Program-made: the position numbers and the translations under genes
Origin: an uncultured Bacteroidota bacterium
Lineage (GTDB): Bacteria; Bacteroidota; Bacteroidia; Bacteroidales; CG2-30-32-10
NCBI GenBank assembly: GCA_903889915.1
Contig: CAISZK010000176.1
Coordinates: 1 to 39,938, forward strand
Direction of reading: 5' to 3'
DNA length: 39,938 nt
The notes under the pieces: model-generated
What the model was told of the DNA's origin: nothing
Database searches by the model: none
Seen by the model: only the letters and a program-made list of their open reading frames with translations
Shown here: positions 1 to 8,372 of the stretch, piece by piece
Position numbering within the stretch: the stretch's first letter is position 1
How the letters are laid out: each line of letters begins with the position of its first letter

Positions 1-212
1 CCTTCAGCAAGCATTGTAATTAATGAATAATTTATAAGGGGAGTAGGTGTTTTTTTAAAAATTGCTTTTGAATGGGCATCAAAAAATTTAAAGATTTCTT
101 TATTCAAAACATGTTTAACTTTTTCAAAAAGTAAGTTTTCATTTTGAAGAATCCTACGCCCTGTTATGCCAATGCGTATAGTGTGTGAAACAAGTGGACT
201 TTTTTTATTCAT
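1..212 (-). CDS. SLOG-like nucleotide-binding protein, N-terminal part (runs off the window)
   Basis: Reading the minus strand from an ATG at 210-212 gives an open frame of 70 codons that continues past base 1, so only the N-terminus is present. It starts MNKKSP and soon shows IGITGRR, then an amphipathic helix region, then a segment ending SLITMLAEG at the edge. The pair 'GxTGHR ... L(A/S)xLAEGADR' is characteristic of SLOG-type (DprA/LOG-like Rossmann) proteins that bind nucleotides or nucleotide-derived ligands. Here the usual His of GHR is Arg. The start codon overlaps the stop of the integrase relic (ATGAATAA), which may be accidental. SLOG proteins often occur in defence or mobile contexts, which fits the neighbourhood. 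Family assignment rests on two short motifs, so the ligand and role are unknown. Confidence 0.55.
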   Translation of the reverse strand, partial: MNKKSPLVSHTIRIGITGRRILQNENLLFEKVKHVLNKEIFKFFDAHSKAIFKKTPTPLINYSLITMLAE

Positions 213-507
213 GATAATTTCTTAAAATGGAATCTAAAATAAAAAGCAAAGATATAATTTTATGGCTATTCGCCATTTTTCCCAATTTTTTAATCATTTC
301 CTCAATTTGAGAATTAAATTCTTCCATTTGGGGATGCTTACGGTTGATGAGTCTGTGCTTATTATCCCATTGATCAGGGCGAATGAAAATCTTTGTTGAA
401 AAATATTTTCGCTTACTATCCTGGTAAGCCATTATTTCAATTCCGGCTTTACCTTCTTCATTTCAATTCTTTTTTTGGTTGAAAACCTTGATAAAAGTTA
501 CTTTCAT
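205..507 (-). pseudogene. Tyrosine recombinase/integrase remnant (arm-binding domain only)
   Basis: The minus strand from ATG 505-507 reads MKVTFIKVFNQKKN, hits TGA at 463-465, then stays in the same frame through EEGKAGIE, KRKYFSTKIFIRPDQWD and EEFNSQIEEMIKK before ending at 205. This is the N-terminal arm DNA-binding domain of Bacteroidota integrases (start MKVT, then YFSTxIxIxPxQWD). The in-frame TGA, and the loss of the core-binding and catalytic domains after roughly residue 80, make it a dead gene. The last 20 or so residues do not resemble an integrase and mark the break. It lies on the 3' side of tRNA-Gln, a common place for integrative elements. A short ATG-started product from 432 could be translated but would not be a recombinase. 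Confidence 0.7.
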
Positions 508-520
508 TCTATTCTTTTTT

Positions 521-572
521 TGTGTTACATTTTGGTAATGCCTCGTCAAAGATGGTACCAAATGGTAACACA
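521..572. repeat. Imperfect 17-bp inverted repeat upstream of the integrase relic
   Basis: The left arm TGTGTTACATTTTGGTA (521-537) and the right arm TACCAAATGGTAACACA (556-572) are reverse complements at about 15 of 17 positions, with an 18-base spacer. It lies just upstream of the relic integrase start and before the tRNA-Gln terminator. It could be an operator for the lost integrase or a recombination core-type site; the sequence does not decide between these. Confidence 0.5.
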
Positions 573-596
573 AATTATCAAGAATAAGAGTTGACT

Positions 597-637
597 AAAA
601 AAGTTAAAGCCCCTATTTTCAGGGGCTTTAACTTTTA
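597..637 (-). terminator. Rho-independent terminator of tRNA-Gln (symmetrical)
   Basis: A perfect 14-bp stem AAGTTAAAGCCCCT / AGGGGCTTTAACTT (601-614 and 621-634) closes a 6-base loop. On the minus strand it is followed by a T run, and it lies 20 bases past the tRNA 3' end. The flanking A and T runs would let it work in both directions. Confidence 0.85.
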
Positions 638-654
638 TTAAACAATGGCAGTTG

Positions 655-727
655 TTGTCCTGTCAGGGCTCGAACCTGAACTCTTCTGAACCAAAATCAG
701 ACGTGTTGCCAATTACACCACAGGACA
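655..727 (-). tRNA. tRNA-Gln (anticodon TTG)
   Basis: On the minus strand the acceptor arms TGTCCTG (727-721) and CAGGACA (662-656) pair completely. The anticodon stem TCTGA/TCAGA encloses the 7-base loop TTTTGGT, giving anticodon TTG and hence glutamine. The T-arm GGTTCGAGCC is present. CCA is not encoded after the discriminator base. A Bacteroidota promoter precedes it and a strong terminator follows, so it is a single-gene transcript. The integrase relic beyond the terminator suggests that the 3' side of this gene was once an integration target. Confidence 0.95.
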
Positions 728-750
728 ATTTTCCTTGTTTTAAAGGTCTG

Positions 751-779
751 CAAAAATAGTAAATAATTCTTTCAGTCAA
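751..779 (-). promoter_or_regulatory. Bacteroidota promoter of tRNA-Gln
   Basis: On the minus strand TTG (779-777) is separated by 18 bases from TATTTTTG (758-751), matching the Bacteroidota TTG-N17-20-TAnnTTTG pattern. The -7 box lies 23 bases upstream of the mature tRNA 5' end. Confidence 0.75.
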
Positions 780-865
780 AATATTTTTTTCAGCTGGTTT
801 CGCTTTTGGTTTCGCTGCTCTATTATTATTTTTAATACTTTCGTTACTTTTTACAAATTGAAATA

Positions 866-3800
866 ATGAAAAATTACAGGCATTTAAATAATATGATTGG
901 CTGGGCGGTGTTTATTGTTGCCGCTGTCACTTATATTCTTACTTCCGAACCAACTGCCAGCTTCTGGGATCCGGGCGAATATATTTCTACAGCCTATAAA
1001 TTAGAGGTTGGTCATCCTCCCGGCGCTCCTACTTTTCAGTTGTTTGGAAGGATATTTTCATTGTTTGCTTTTGGCGATGTTACTCATGTGGCACGTATGG
1101 TGAACACTTTGTCGGCCCTTGCCAGCGGCTTTACCATATTATTTCTATTCTGGTCAATCACCATGCTTGCAAAAAAAGTTGTGTTGAAAAATGGTGAAAT
1201 GACTGATGCCAAAAAATGGGCAATTCTCGGCAGTGGTGTCGTCGGCGCTTTGGCTTATACCTTCTCTGATTCCTTCTGGTTCTCGGCTGTTGAAGGGGAG
1301 GTCTATGCAACATCTTCATTCTTTACCGCCTTTGTTTTCTGGGCTATTCTTAAATGGGAAAGTGAAGCTGAGGACAAACATTCAATGCGCTGGATCATCC
1401 TGATCGCCTACATGGTTGGACTTTCCATCGGTGTTCATCTTCTCAACCTTCTAGCTATTCCTGCCATTACTTTTGTTTATTATTTTAAGAAATACAAGCC
1501 AACGACAATTGGGATTATTTTAGCGTCGCTTACAGCGCTGGGCTTGCTGGTCGCAGTGATGTATATCATCATACCCTGGGTCGTTAAACTGTCAGGTTTG
1601 TGTGAACTGTTTTTCGTGAATAGCGTGGGGATGCCTTTTAATTCGGGTACTATTATTTACTTTGTTCTTTTGACCGCAGGCATTGTTGCCGGATTATGGC
1701 TGACAAAGCGCAGGCATAAAGTTATTGCGAATACTGTTATTTTGTGTTTTACTTTTATTCTGATTGGTTATTCCACATTTTTAATTCTCGTAATCCGTGC
1801 CAATGCCAATACGCCCATCAACGAAAACACGCCTAAAGATGCTATTTCATTACTGTCGTATCTGGGCAGGGAACAATATGGCGACTGGCCTTTGTTTTAT
1901 GGTCCTTATTACAATGCACCTGCCAACCCGCTTAGTCAGTGGGAAAATGGAAAACCTGTTTATGCGAAGGATGAAAAGAGCGGAAAATATGTGATCATTG
2001 ATAAACGTGAAAAGGAAAACCCCACTTACGATTCGCGTTTCTGCACGATCTTTCCCCGAATGTACAGCCAGGATGAAGAGTCAGGGCACATTCAGGCATA
2101 CAAGGACTGGGGCGATGTGACAGGTACACCTGTTTTATACACTGATCCTGAAACCGGGAAAAGCGAGCTTATTTATAAGCCCACCTTTTGGGAAAACCTC
2201 AAATATTTCTTCAATTACCAGGTCGGGCAAATGTATCTTCGTTATTTTCTTTGGAACTTTGCTGGAAAGCAAAATGATATTCAAAATGTGGATGGCAACC
2301 CGCTTGAAGGTAACTGGTATAGCGGAATTCCTTTCATTGATAACCGGCTGGGACCACAGGATAAATTACCTTATGAAATGGCAAACAACAAGGGGATGAA
2401 TAAATTTTATCTCCTGCCGCTGATACTCGGTTTTGTTGGGTTTTTATATCATTTGAATAAACACACACATGATTCGGTTGTCGTCATATTGCTTTTTCTT
2501 ATGACAGGAATTGCAATTGTTCTTTACCTGAATCAATATCCGAACCAGCCACGCGAAAGGGATTATGCTTATGCTGCCTCATTTTATGCATTTGCAATAT
2601 GGATTGGAATTGGCGTTCTTGCTTTGTTTGACCTGCTGAGCAAATATCTGAAGCCTAAAATGGCTGCAGCGTTGGCCACTTTGCTATGTGTTTTCGCAGT
2701 CCCCACAATTATGGCCAAAGAAGGATGGAATGATCATGATCGTTCGGGAAGATACACCACCGTTGATTTTGCTTCATGTTATCTGAATTCGTGCGCCAAA
2801 AATGCCATCCTTTTCACCAATGGCGACAATGATACTTTCCCGCTGTGGTATGCACAGGAAGTTGAAGGCATCCGTACTGATGTGAGGGTTGTGAATCTGA
2901 GTCTTCTCAGCGCCGACTGGTATATCAATTCAATGAAACGGAAAGCTTATGATTCGGATGCACTTCCCTTTCAGTTAACATGGGATCAATATAAAGAAGG
3001 GACGCGTGAGTATGTTTATTTTATTCCCGACACTATCAATTATCAATCCGATTCATTTTATAATGTAAAACCCCTGATGAACCTTGTGGCAAGCGATGAT
3101 CCTAAAACAAAATTCGCAGGCGACAGAGGCAATGTTGAATATTTTCCAACGCATAATTTTAATGTTCCCGTTGATAAAGAAAAAGTGCTCCACAACGGCA
3201 CTGTACCGTTAAGTATGGCCGATTCCATTGTATCCTCCATAAATTGGAAGATCAACAGGTATGGTGTTCAAAAAAGCGACCTGATGATTATTGACCTTAT
3301 TGCCAATAACAATTGGGACCGCCCCATTTATTTTGCGTCCTCATCGGGAACAAGCACTTTCCTGGGCCTGGGAAATTATCTTTATCTTGAAGGTCTTGCC
3401 TACAGGCTTATCCCTGTGAAAAAGGCTAAAAACATGGATGATGAACAGCCTGCCAAAGTGAACACCGCAGTGATGTATGACAACCTGATGAACAAATTTA
3501 AATTCGGACACATTGACGATACCACACTTTACATTGACCAAACCGTGGTTGACGGGGCAAACAGTCTTCGCTTAAGTTTTGCCCGCCTTGCCAATGCCCT
3601 TGCCGACGAAGGGAAAAAGGATTCTGCCATAAAAGTTCTCGACAAATGCCAGGCTGTTTTTCCTGAGCGAAATGTCCCTTATGATAATTATGAGTTGCTG
3701 GTAGCACAGGCATATTATAAAGCAGGAGCAATGGCAAAAGGAAACACTCTGATGAACCGTTTATTGAATCTTTATGAGCAAGACCTGACTTATTATTTTT

Positions 3801-3979
3801 TGTTCAGCGGTTCAAAAGCAAATTTGGTTGAATATCCCAAAGCTATTGCTTATAACATGATCGGACGGATTTCAAAAGTAGCCTCTGCCTATAAACAGGA
3901 CGCCACAAGCAAAAGGGCAGAAGCCACCGTGAAGAAATATTATAGCTATTTTCAGACGGAAAAAGATAAAGAGGAATAA
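866..3979 (+). CDS. DUF2723 family membrane protein (TMEM260-like glycosyltransferase) with C-terminal TPR-like region
   Basis: This 1037-residue protein has a hydrophobic N-terminal part with many membrane segments (to about residue 300), a second hydrophobic cluster near residues 510-620, and a soluble C-terminal third. Its first external loop carries the acidic pair in FWDPGEY (D35, E38) followed by GHPPGAP (50-55), the hallmark of DUF2723. The eukaryotic member TMEM260 is a protein O-mannosyltransferase, and the loop-1 acidic motif is typical of GT-C enzymes that use lipid-linked sugars. A role in glycosylating exported proteins or lipids at the inner membrane is therefore inferred. The C-terminal segment (about 900-1037), with helix pairs and VLDKCQAVFPE, looks TPR-like. 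Length is usual for Bacteroidota members. It stands alone, preceded by an AT-rich promoter region with only a weak -7 match. Confidence 0.85.
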   Translation: MKNYRHLNNMIGWAVFIVAAVTYILTSEPTASFWDPGEYISTAYKLEVGHPPGAPTFQLFGRIFSLFAFGDVTHVARMVNTLSALASGFTILFLFWSITMLAKKVVLKNGEMTDAKKWAILGSGVVGALAYTFSDSFWFSAVEGEVYATSSFFTAFVFWAILKWESEAEDKHSMRWIILIAYMVGLSIGVHLLNLLAIPAITFVYYFKKYKPTTIGIILASLTALGLLVAVMYIIIPWVVKLSGLCELFFVNSVGMPFNSGTIIYFVLLTAGIVAGLWLTKRRHKVIANTVILCFTFILIGYSTFLILVIRANANTPINENTPKDAISLLSYLGREQYGDWPLFYGPYYNAPANPLSQWENGKPVYAKDEKSGKYVIIDKREKENPTYDSRFCTIFPRMYSQDEESGHIQAYKDWGDVTGTPVLYTDPETGKSELIYKPTFWENLKYFFNYQVGQMYLRYFLWNFAGKQNDIQNVDGNPLEGNWYSGIPFIDNRLGPQDKLPYEMANNKGMNKFYLLPLILGFVGFLYHLNKHTHDSVVVILLFLMTGIAIVLYLNQYPNQPRERDYAYAASFYAFAIWIGIGVLALFDLLSKYLKPKMAAALATLLCVFAVPTIMAKEGWNDHDRSGRYTTVDFASCYLNSCAKNAILFTNGDNDTFPLWYAQEVEGIRTDVRVVNLSLLSADWYINSMKRKAYDSDALPFQLTWDQYKEGTREYVYFIPDTINYQSDSFYNVKPLMNLVASDDPKTKFAGDRGNVEYFPTHNFNVPVDKEKVLHNGTVPLSMADSIVSSINWKINRYGVQKSDLMIIDLIANNNWDRPIYFASSSGTSTFLGLGNYLYLEGLAYRLIPVKKAKNMDDEQPAKVNTAVMYDNLMNKFKFGHIDDTTLYIDQTVVDGANSLRLSFARLANALADEGKKDSAIKVLDKCQAVFPERNVPYDNYELLVAQAYYKAGAMAKGNTLMNRLLNLYEQDLTYYFLFSGSKANLVEYPKAIAYNMIGRISKVASAYKQDATSKRAEATVKKYYSYFQTEKDKEE

Positions 3980-4000
3980 TTGGTGGTTTGATCAATAATA

Positions 4001-4033
4001 ACTTTTCCAAAGTTTTCTTCAAAATGGAAAAGT
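4001..4033 (+). terminator. Hairpin 3' of the DUF2723 gene
   Basis: ACTTTTCCA (4001-4009) pairs perfectly with TGGAAAAGT (4025-4033) across a 15-base loop, 22 bases after the stop codon. No T run follows, so termination is possible but not assured. Confidence 0.35.
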
Positions 4034-4320
4034 GGAACGGGCGAGGAATTGTACTTTAGTGTCTTCAAAACATTTTTCTTTCATTTTTTTAAAAGCGAAA
4101 TTTCCTTTTAAATGTGAAATTGATACTCAATTTTGCTGACAGTTTACCTTCCTTTCAATCTCTTATTTTACCTTTACTATTATGTAAAACTGATTCTGCT
4201 TTTTTCATTGTCCTAAACCCAAATTCTGGGATTTTTTAGAAGGTTCTTTTACTCTCGTGAAAAGGTATTTAATTGATCTATAATTATCTTTGTAGGAAAC
4301 AGATTTTCTTTTTCAAATTT
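4034..4320. other. AT-rich non-coding stretch
   Basis: There is no convincing reading frame, RNA gene or promoter here. It is AT-rich sequence between the hairpin after the DUF2723 gene and the 20-bp tandem array. Confidence 0.6.
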
Positions 4321-4640
4321 AATGGACATATCTTCAAAATAATCGGAAGATTTGCAAAATAATCGGATTATCTTCCTAATAATCCCAAGATTTGCTAAAT
4401 AATCGGATTATCTTCTTAATAATCCCAAGATTTGCTAAATAATCGGATTATCTTCTTAATAATCCTAAGATTTGCTAAATAATCCCAAAAGTTACTAAAT
4501 AATCGGATTATCTTCTTAATAATCCCAAGATTTGCTAAATAATCCCAAAAGTTACTAAATAATCGGATTATCTTCTTAATAATCCCAAGATTTAGAAAAT
4601 AATCCCAAAAGTTGCTAAACAATCCCAAGATTAAGGAAAA
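4321..4640. repeat. 20-bp tandem repeat array with higher-order AB to ABC organisation
   Basis: About 16 units of exactly 20 bases lie head to tail, nearly all starting AATC. Three unit types recur: A = AATCGGATTATCTTCTTAAT, B = AATCCCAAGATTTGCTAAAT, C = AATCCCAAAAGTTACTAAAT. From 4361 the order is A B A B A B C A B C A B C, with single-base variants in some copies and degenerate units at both ends (4321-4360 and 4621-4640). The first half therefore has a 40-bp period and the second a 60-bp period. There are no spacers, so it is not a CRISPR array. A 70-residue minus-strand frame across it (4628-4416) exists only because 60 is divisible by 3, and it fails where the 40-bp period begins. Confidence 0.95.
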
Positions 4641-4907
4641 TTGATAAATGCCTGTAAATAACCTAATCGAGAAAACATCTACATATTTAAACTGATCTGA
4701 TAAATTTACATTTTCAAAACAGTTTAAGAAGGGAAAAATTTATTGAGCAGTTTTTGTAGATTTCACCGAATACCAATTTTTCTAGTTTCTGGTTTCTGTC
4801 ATTCTTTATTTTCTTCTTTTCATGTCCATCATTTTAACTATTTTCGCAATTCAAATCATTTTTTGTAAAGGCAGGTAATTGCCCGGTAATTCAATAAAAT
4901 TTCAAAA
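4641..4907. other. AT-rich non-coding stretch upstream of the deacetylase
   Basis: Nothing is recognisable beyond AT-rich sequence; it presumably holds the promoter of the downstream deacetylase gene. Confidence 0.5.
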
Positions 4908-5528
4908 ATGCATTTCTATTCCACACCTCCTATAATCAAAAATATTTTGAACAAAAATCTTGTCTGGAATATGGAAAATGACCGGAATGCTATATGGCTT
5001 ACTTTTGATGATGGTCCCGAACCTTCAGTGACACCCTGGGTTTTGGAGACACTGGAAAAATACCGGGCTAAAGCAACTTTTTTTTGTGTGGGAAATAATG
5101 CTGCGAAGCATCCTTCAATAATTGAGAATATCATAAAGGCAGGACATGCTGTGGGCAATCATACATACAATCATCTGAACGGTTGGCAAACGGACACTCA
5201 GGTATATTTGAGTGACATTGAGAAATGTGATTCGATATTAAATACGCCTCTATTCAGACCTCCTTACGGAAAAATAAAACCTTTGCAGTTGCGGCAACTG
5301 AAAGAGAAGTATAGTATCATTATGTGGAGTTTGATCACTTACGATTTCGATGCTGATCTGGATAAGGAAAAATGCCTTGAAAACGTTTTGAACAAAACAA
5401 AAAACGGAAGCATCGTGGTTTTTCATGATAGCCTGAAAGCAAAGGAACGAATGCAATTTGTGCTGCCCCGCATGCTTGAAAATTTTTCAAAAAAGGAATA
5501 TGAATTTCTTCCGATAATCATAAAGTGA
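4908..5528 (+). CDS. Polysaccharide deacetylase (NodB homology, CE4)
   Basis: This is a 206-residue single-domain enzyme with all five CE4 motifs: TFDDGP (32-37; D34 base and D35 metal ligand), HTYNH (85-89; metal ligands), RPPYG (117-121), MWS (139-141) and FHD (172-174; the His of the LHD motif). The family removes N- or O-acetyl groups from polysaccharides such as peptidoglycan, chitin oligomers or exopolysaccharide. The substrate cannot be told here. There is no signal peptide, so it is probably cytoplasmic or peripheral. The start at 4908 is preferred over the ATG at 4971 because residues 1-25 (STPP ... LVW) match the usual lead-in of Bacteroidota homologues. The next genes are glycosyltransferase and sugar amidotransferase genes on the other strand, consistent with an envelope-glycan locus. 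Confidence 0.9.
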   Translation: MHFYSTPPIIKNILNKNLVWNMENDRNAIWLTFDDGPEPSVTPWVLETLEKYRAKATFFCVGNNAAKHPSIIENIIKAGHAVGNHTYNHLNGWQTDTQVYLSDIEKCDSILNTPLFRPPYGKIKPLQLRQLKEKYSIIMWSLITYDFDADLDKEKCLENVLNKTKNGSIVVFHDSLKAKERMQFVLPRMLENFSKKEYEFLPIIIK

Positions 5529-5557
5529 AAGTCTTGAAGGTTTATTTTCTAAAACAA

Positions 5558-5670
5558 TTTTACCACATAGTCACGTAGAAACATAGAACTTCACATAGGT
5601 AAAATTTCAGAAAGTTCCTTGAATGTATAGTGATTTTCTATGTGAAATCTATGTGCATTTGTGGTGAAAA
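5558..5670. repeat. Imperfect palindrome built of CACATAG-like words
   Basis: The left arm contains CACATAG, CACGTAG, ACATAG and CACATAG; the right arm carries the complementary words CTATGTG, CTATGTG and TTGTGGTGA. The arms are about 45 bases and pair imperfectly. The element lies between two convergent genes and could act as a two-way terminator or be a REP-like relic. Confidence 0.6.
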
Positions 5671-5734
5671 AACTGCATTGATTATGGTTCTAAATTCAAG
5701 GGATCCTTCCTGACATAATAATGGAAGCGAAGAT

Positions 5735-8314
5735 TCATTCCTGAAGCGTATGTATCATCCCTGAAAGCTTCTCAGCCTGCTTCTTTCTGCTGTAGCCATC
5801 GAAGTTTTGAACATTGTTACCAATGCTTCCGTTCTTAATAAATTCCTCATAAAGATTTTGCAGATGCATTTCAACATCGTTTTCATCCCCGCAAATTAAT
5901 CCGCAATTTGTTTCATTGAGTATTCTGAACATTTCCTGATGATCGTTTTCCACAAGAAGAATTTTTCTGTTGAGCGCCATGTATTCAAATATTTTTGCAC
6001 TGATAGGGGTGTAATTTCTGTTGCCAAGCAGGAGCAGAACACCGGCTTTTTTCAGCTTCTTCAATAGTTCCTTTTGTGGCAGTGCATCGTAGATATTGAT
6101 ATAATTGTTGATCGCGGGATTGAATGACAAAACCCTTTTTGATTCCAGAGTTTTGAAATCAATTCCATAAAACGACAACGTGATTTTTGAATCGGGCTTT
6201 TGCTTTATAAATGATGCAAACCCTCCGAGAAACATTTCGAGTTTTTGAAATGGATAAATTGATCCGCAGTATGCAATTTCGAGCGCTCCGGTATTTTGTT
6301 CAATCGCATCAAGTCCTTCATAAAGTTCTTCAAAAAAACCATTGTAAACAATTTCAATTTTTTTTTCGGGAATCAGTTTTTTCAGATCATTTTTAATAGG
6401 GTTGGCAGTTGTCACAACGAACAAGCTGTTTCTGACATATTTTTTTTCAAACCTCCGGAAGTAATTATTTGTAAAAAATTTATTCAGCCAGTCAATATTG
6501 TAAAGGGCATTATAGTTGGTAGTCCATCCATCGCGGTAATCAGCTATCCAGGGGATATTGAATTTTTTATTCAGTTTGTAAGCGTATCTGAAAAGGATAA
6601 AAGGTTCGCCGGTGGCAATGATCAAATCAAAATGCTGTGTCCTGATAAGCTTTCTGGCAGTTTTGTAAATGCAGGATTTATTGTCAAAAAAAGTGGTGTA
6701 AAATTGTGCAATATTATTGATCAGAGTCAAAAACTTTCTTAACCAGACAAACCTGTCAACACCATACTTTGAAATAATGATGTCTCTTATATTGGGCGAA
6801 TAGGGGGTTCTGATAACCGTGCCCGAAGCTGACACAGATTTTTGAATATTTCTGCTGCCTGATTTGTAAAAATAATTTTCGTTCAGATTAATTGAGTCAT
6901 CCCATTGCCTTGTGACAACAGTGGGGCTTAATCCGAATAATTTAAAATACAAATACCATGAGTAAGGTCTTTGAGCGCCTATGGTATTCAGTGGAGCAAA
7001 ATCATGGGCTAGTATCAAGATGTTTTTATCCCTCAGCAGGTAACTGCAAAATATTTCGGTTTGCTTTTCGCGTGAATAAAAAGAAACTTCCGATTCATCA
7101 AAGGATACATCGGGAATAATTTGACCTTCTTTCTTAAGCTTAATCTGATCAAGAATAAACTCTTTTAATGAAGACGGAGAATCGAAAACATGACCCACAC
7201 TGTGTTTTTGAACAATATCTGCAAGCAATCCCTGGTCGCCCGGAATGACAAGTATTGGTCTTTTTACAGAAAGATAATCATAAGTTTTGGCGTTAATGAT
7301 GGGATAATCCTTCTGAGTGAAATTCAACAGAAAGTCTGATTCCGCGCTAATCTTCAGCGATTCTTCCCTGTTCACTCTTGCGGTATAATTCACATATTCT
7401 TCCAGTCTCTTTCCGTATCTGGTGATCCTTTGTGTTTGTTCTTTTTCGTATTTAACCCCGATAAAATTAAACTTAATATCAGCAGGAGAGATGAGTCCTT
7501 CTTTATCGAGATCACAAATTACATCCAGCAGATACTCTATTCTCTGTCCCATGGTAACTGTGCCGATATGCGTAAGGATCAAAGGAAGCCCGGTTTTATG
7601 TTGTGCAGCTTTTTGGTAAAACTTTTCAAATCCATTGTAAACAACTTTCACATCTCTTTTGAAAAGATCAGATAATTTGCCTGCAAGCAAAGGGTCAACA
7701 GTCTGCAGAAAATCGGCTCTTTTTATGTATTTTCTTTCATAATGAAATTCGAGAGTCCGAAGGGTTCTGTTAAAAATATCCTGTCTGAAATCAACATTAT
7801 GATTAAGATACCAGCCATCGCGATAATCAGCCACCCATTGAACATTGTGTTTTTTTCTTAAAAGAAATCCGTATTTAAATAAAATGAAAGGTTCGCCGGT
7901 TGTGATGACATAATCCACACGATTATTTTTCAAATATTTTTTCGCGTGTTTGTAAACGTTCCTGTGTTTATCAAACATGAAAAAAGAGAAGGAGAATATT
8001 TTATAAATGAAGGAAAGAAATTTGCGTATCACCACAAATCGGCTGTCACCATATTTAAGGAACAATAAATCCGAAAAGTTTTGAATAAGTGGCACCCTGA
8101 TAATAGTGCCATGTTCGGTATTTTCCTCACATATCGTGTTATCTTGTGAAACACCCATAACATCAAAAACAGTGGCTGATTTCCCCGACCAGTTCTTGGT
8201 GATCACTGTAACATCAACACCAAATTTTTTAAAATATTTGTACCAGCTATAAGGCCTCTGCGCCCCTATTGAATTAAGGGGAGGAAAATCGTTGCAGAGA
8301 ATTAGGGCCTTCAT
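5735..8314 (-). CDS. Internally duplicated glycosyltransferase (two GT4-like modules fused)
   Basis: The 859-residue product consists of two homologous halves. Residues 1-428 begin ALILCNDFPPLNSIGAQRPY; residues 429-859 begin ILILAHDFAPLNTIGAQRPY. Both halves share PYSWY, TGEPFILF(K/R)Y, WVADYRDGW/WIADYRDGW and VVYNGF/IVYNGF in the same order. Each half is a GT-B glycosyltransferase, with an N-terminal acceptor domain and a C-terminal nucleotide-sugar domain. The donor-site motif is KIFEYMA in the second half but KTYDYLS in the first, so E is replaced by D and the first module may differ in activity. There are no membrane segments. Sugar and acceptor are unknown; the neighbouring deacetylase and sugar amidotransferase suggest surface polysaccharide or LPS assembly. 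It follows the amidotransferase gene on the same strand by 58 bases. Confidence 0.88.
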   Translation of the reverse strand: MKALILCNDFPPLNSIGAQRPYSWYKYFKKFGVDVTVITKNWSGKSATVFDVMGVSQDNTICEENTEHGTIIRVPLIQNFSDLLFLKYGDSRFVVIRKFLSFIYKIFSFSFFMFDKHRNVYKHAKKYLKNNRVDYVITTGEPFILFKYGFLLRKKHNVQWVADYRDGWYLNHNVDFRQDIFNRTLRTLEFHYERKYIKRADFLQTVDPLLAGKLSDLFKRDVKVVYNGFEKFYQKAAQHKTGLPLILTHIGTVTMGQRIEYLLDVICDLDKEGLISPADIKFNFIGVKYEKEQTQRITRYGKRLEEYVNYTARVNREESLKISAESDFLLNFTQKDYPIINAKTYDYLSVKRPILVIPGDQGLLADIVQKHSVGHVFDSPSSLKEFILDQIKLKKEGQIIPDVSFDESEVSFYSREKQTEIFCSYLLRDKNILILAHDFAPLNTIGAQRPYSWYLYFKLFGLSPTVVTRQWDDSINLNENYFYKSGSRNIQKSVSASGTVIRTPYSPNIRDIIISKYGVDRFVWLRKFLTLINNIAQFYTTFFDNKSCIYKTARKLIRTQHFDLIIATGEPFILFRYAYKLNKKFNIPWIADYRDGWTTNYNALYNIDWLNKFFTNNYFRRFEKKYVRNSLFVVTTANPIKNDLKKLIPEKKIEIVYNGFFEELYEGLDAIEQNTGALEIAYCGSIYPFQKLEMFLGGFASFIKQKPDSKITLSFYGIDFKTLESKRVLSFNPAINNYINIYDALPQKELLKKLKKAGVLLLLGNRNYTPISAKIFEYMALNRKILLVENDHQEMFRILNETNCGLICGDENDVEMHLQNLYEEFIKNGSIGNNVQNFDGYSRKKQAEKLSGMIHTLQE

Positions 8315-8319
8315 TATTT

Positions 8320-8366
8320 TTATTTCAGATTTCAGATTTGTGATTTAAGATTTGGAATTTGGATAC
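8320..8366. repeat. Short-word repeat (AGATTT type)
   Basis: Degenerate direct copies of TTCAGATTT, TGTGATTT, TAAGATTT and TGGAATTT fill the gap just 3' of the amidotransferase gene. This is one of several intergenic word repeats in the window. Confidence 0.6.
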
Positions 8367-8372
8367 TGGGAC

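Noticed and set aside
4416-4628. 70-residue minus-strand frame with repeated FSNFWDYLANLG-like segments
   Set aside because: It is open only because three 20-base units make 60, a multiple of three. It stops where the array changes to a 40-base period, and has no start signals.
4321-4640. CRISPR array
   Set aside because: Units are contiguous 20-mers without unique spacers, and no cas genes are in the window.
6296-6742. 148-residue plus-strand frame opposite the double glycosyltransferase gene
   Set aside because: It is a shadow of the coding strand; the minus-strand frame has clear glycosyltransferase motifs across the same bases.
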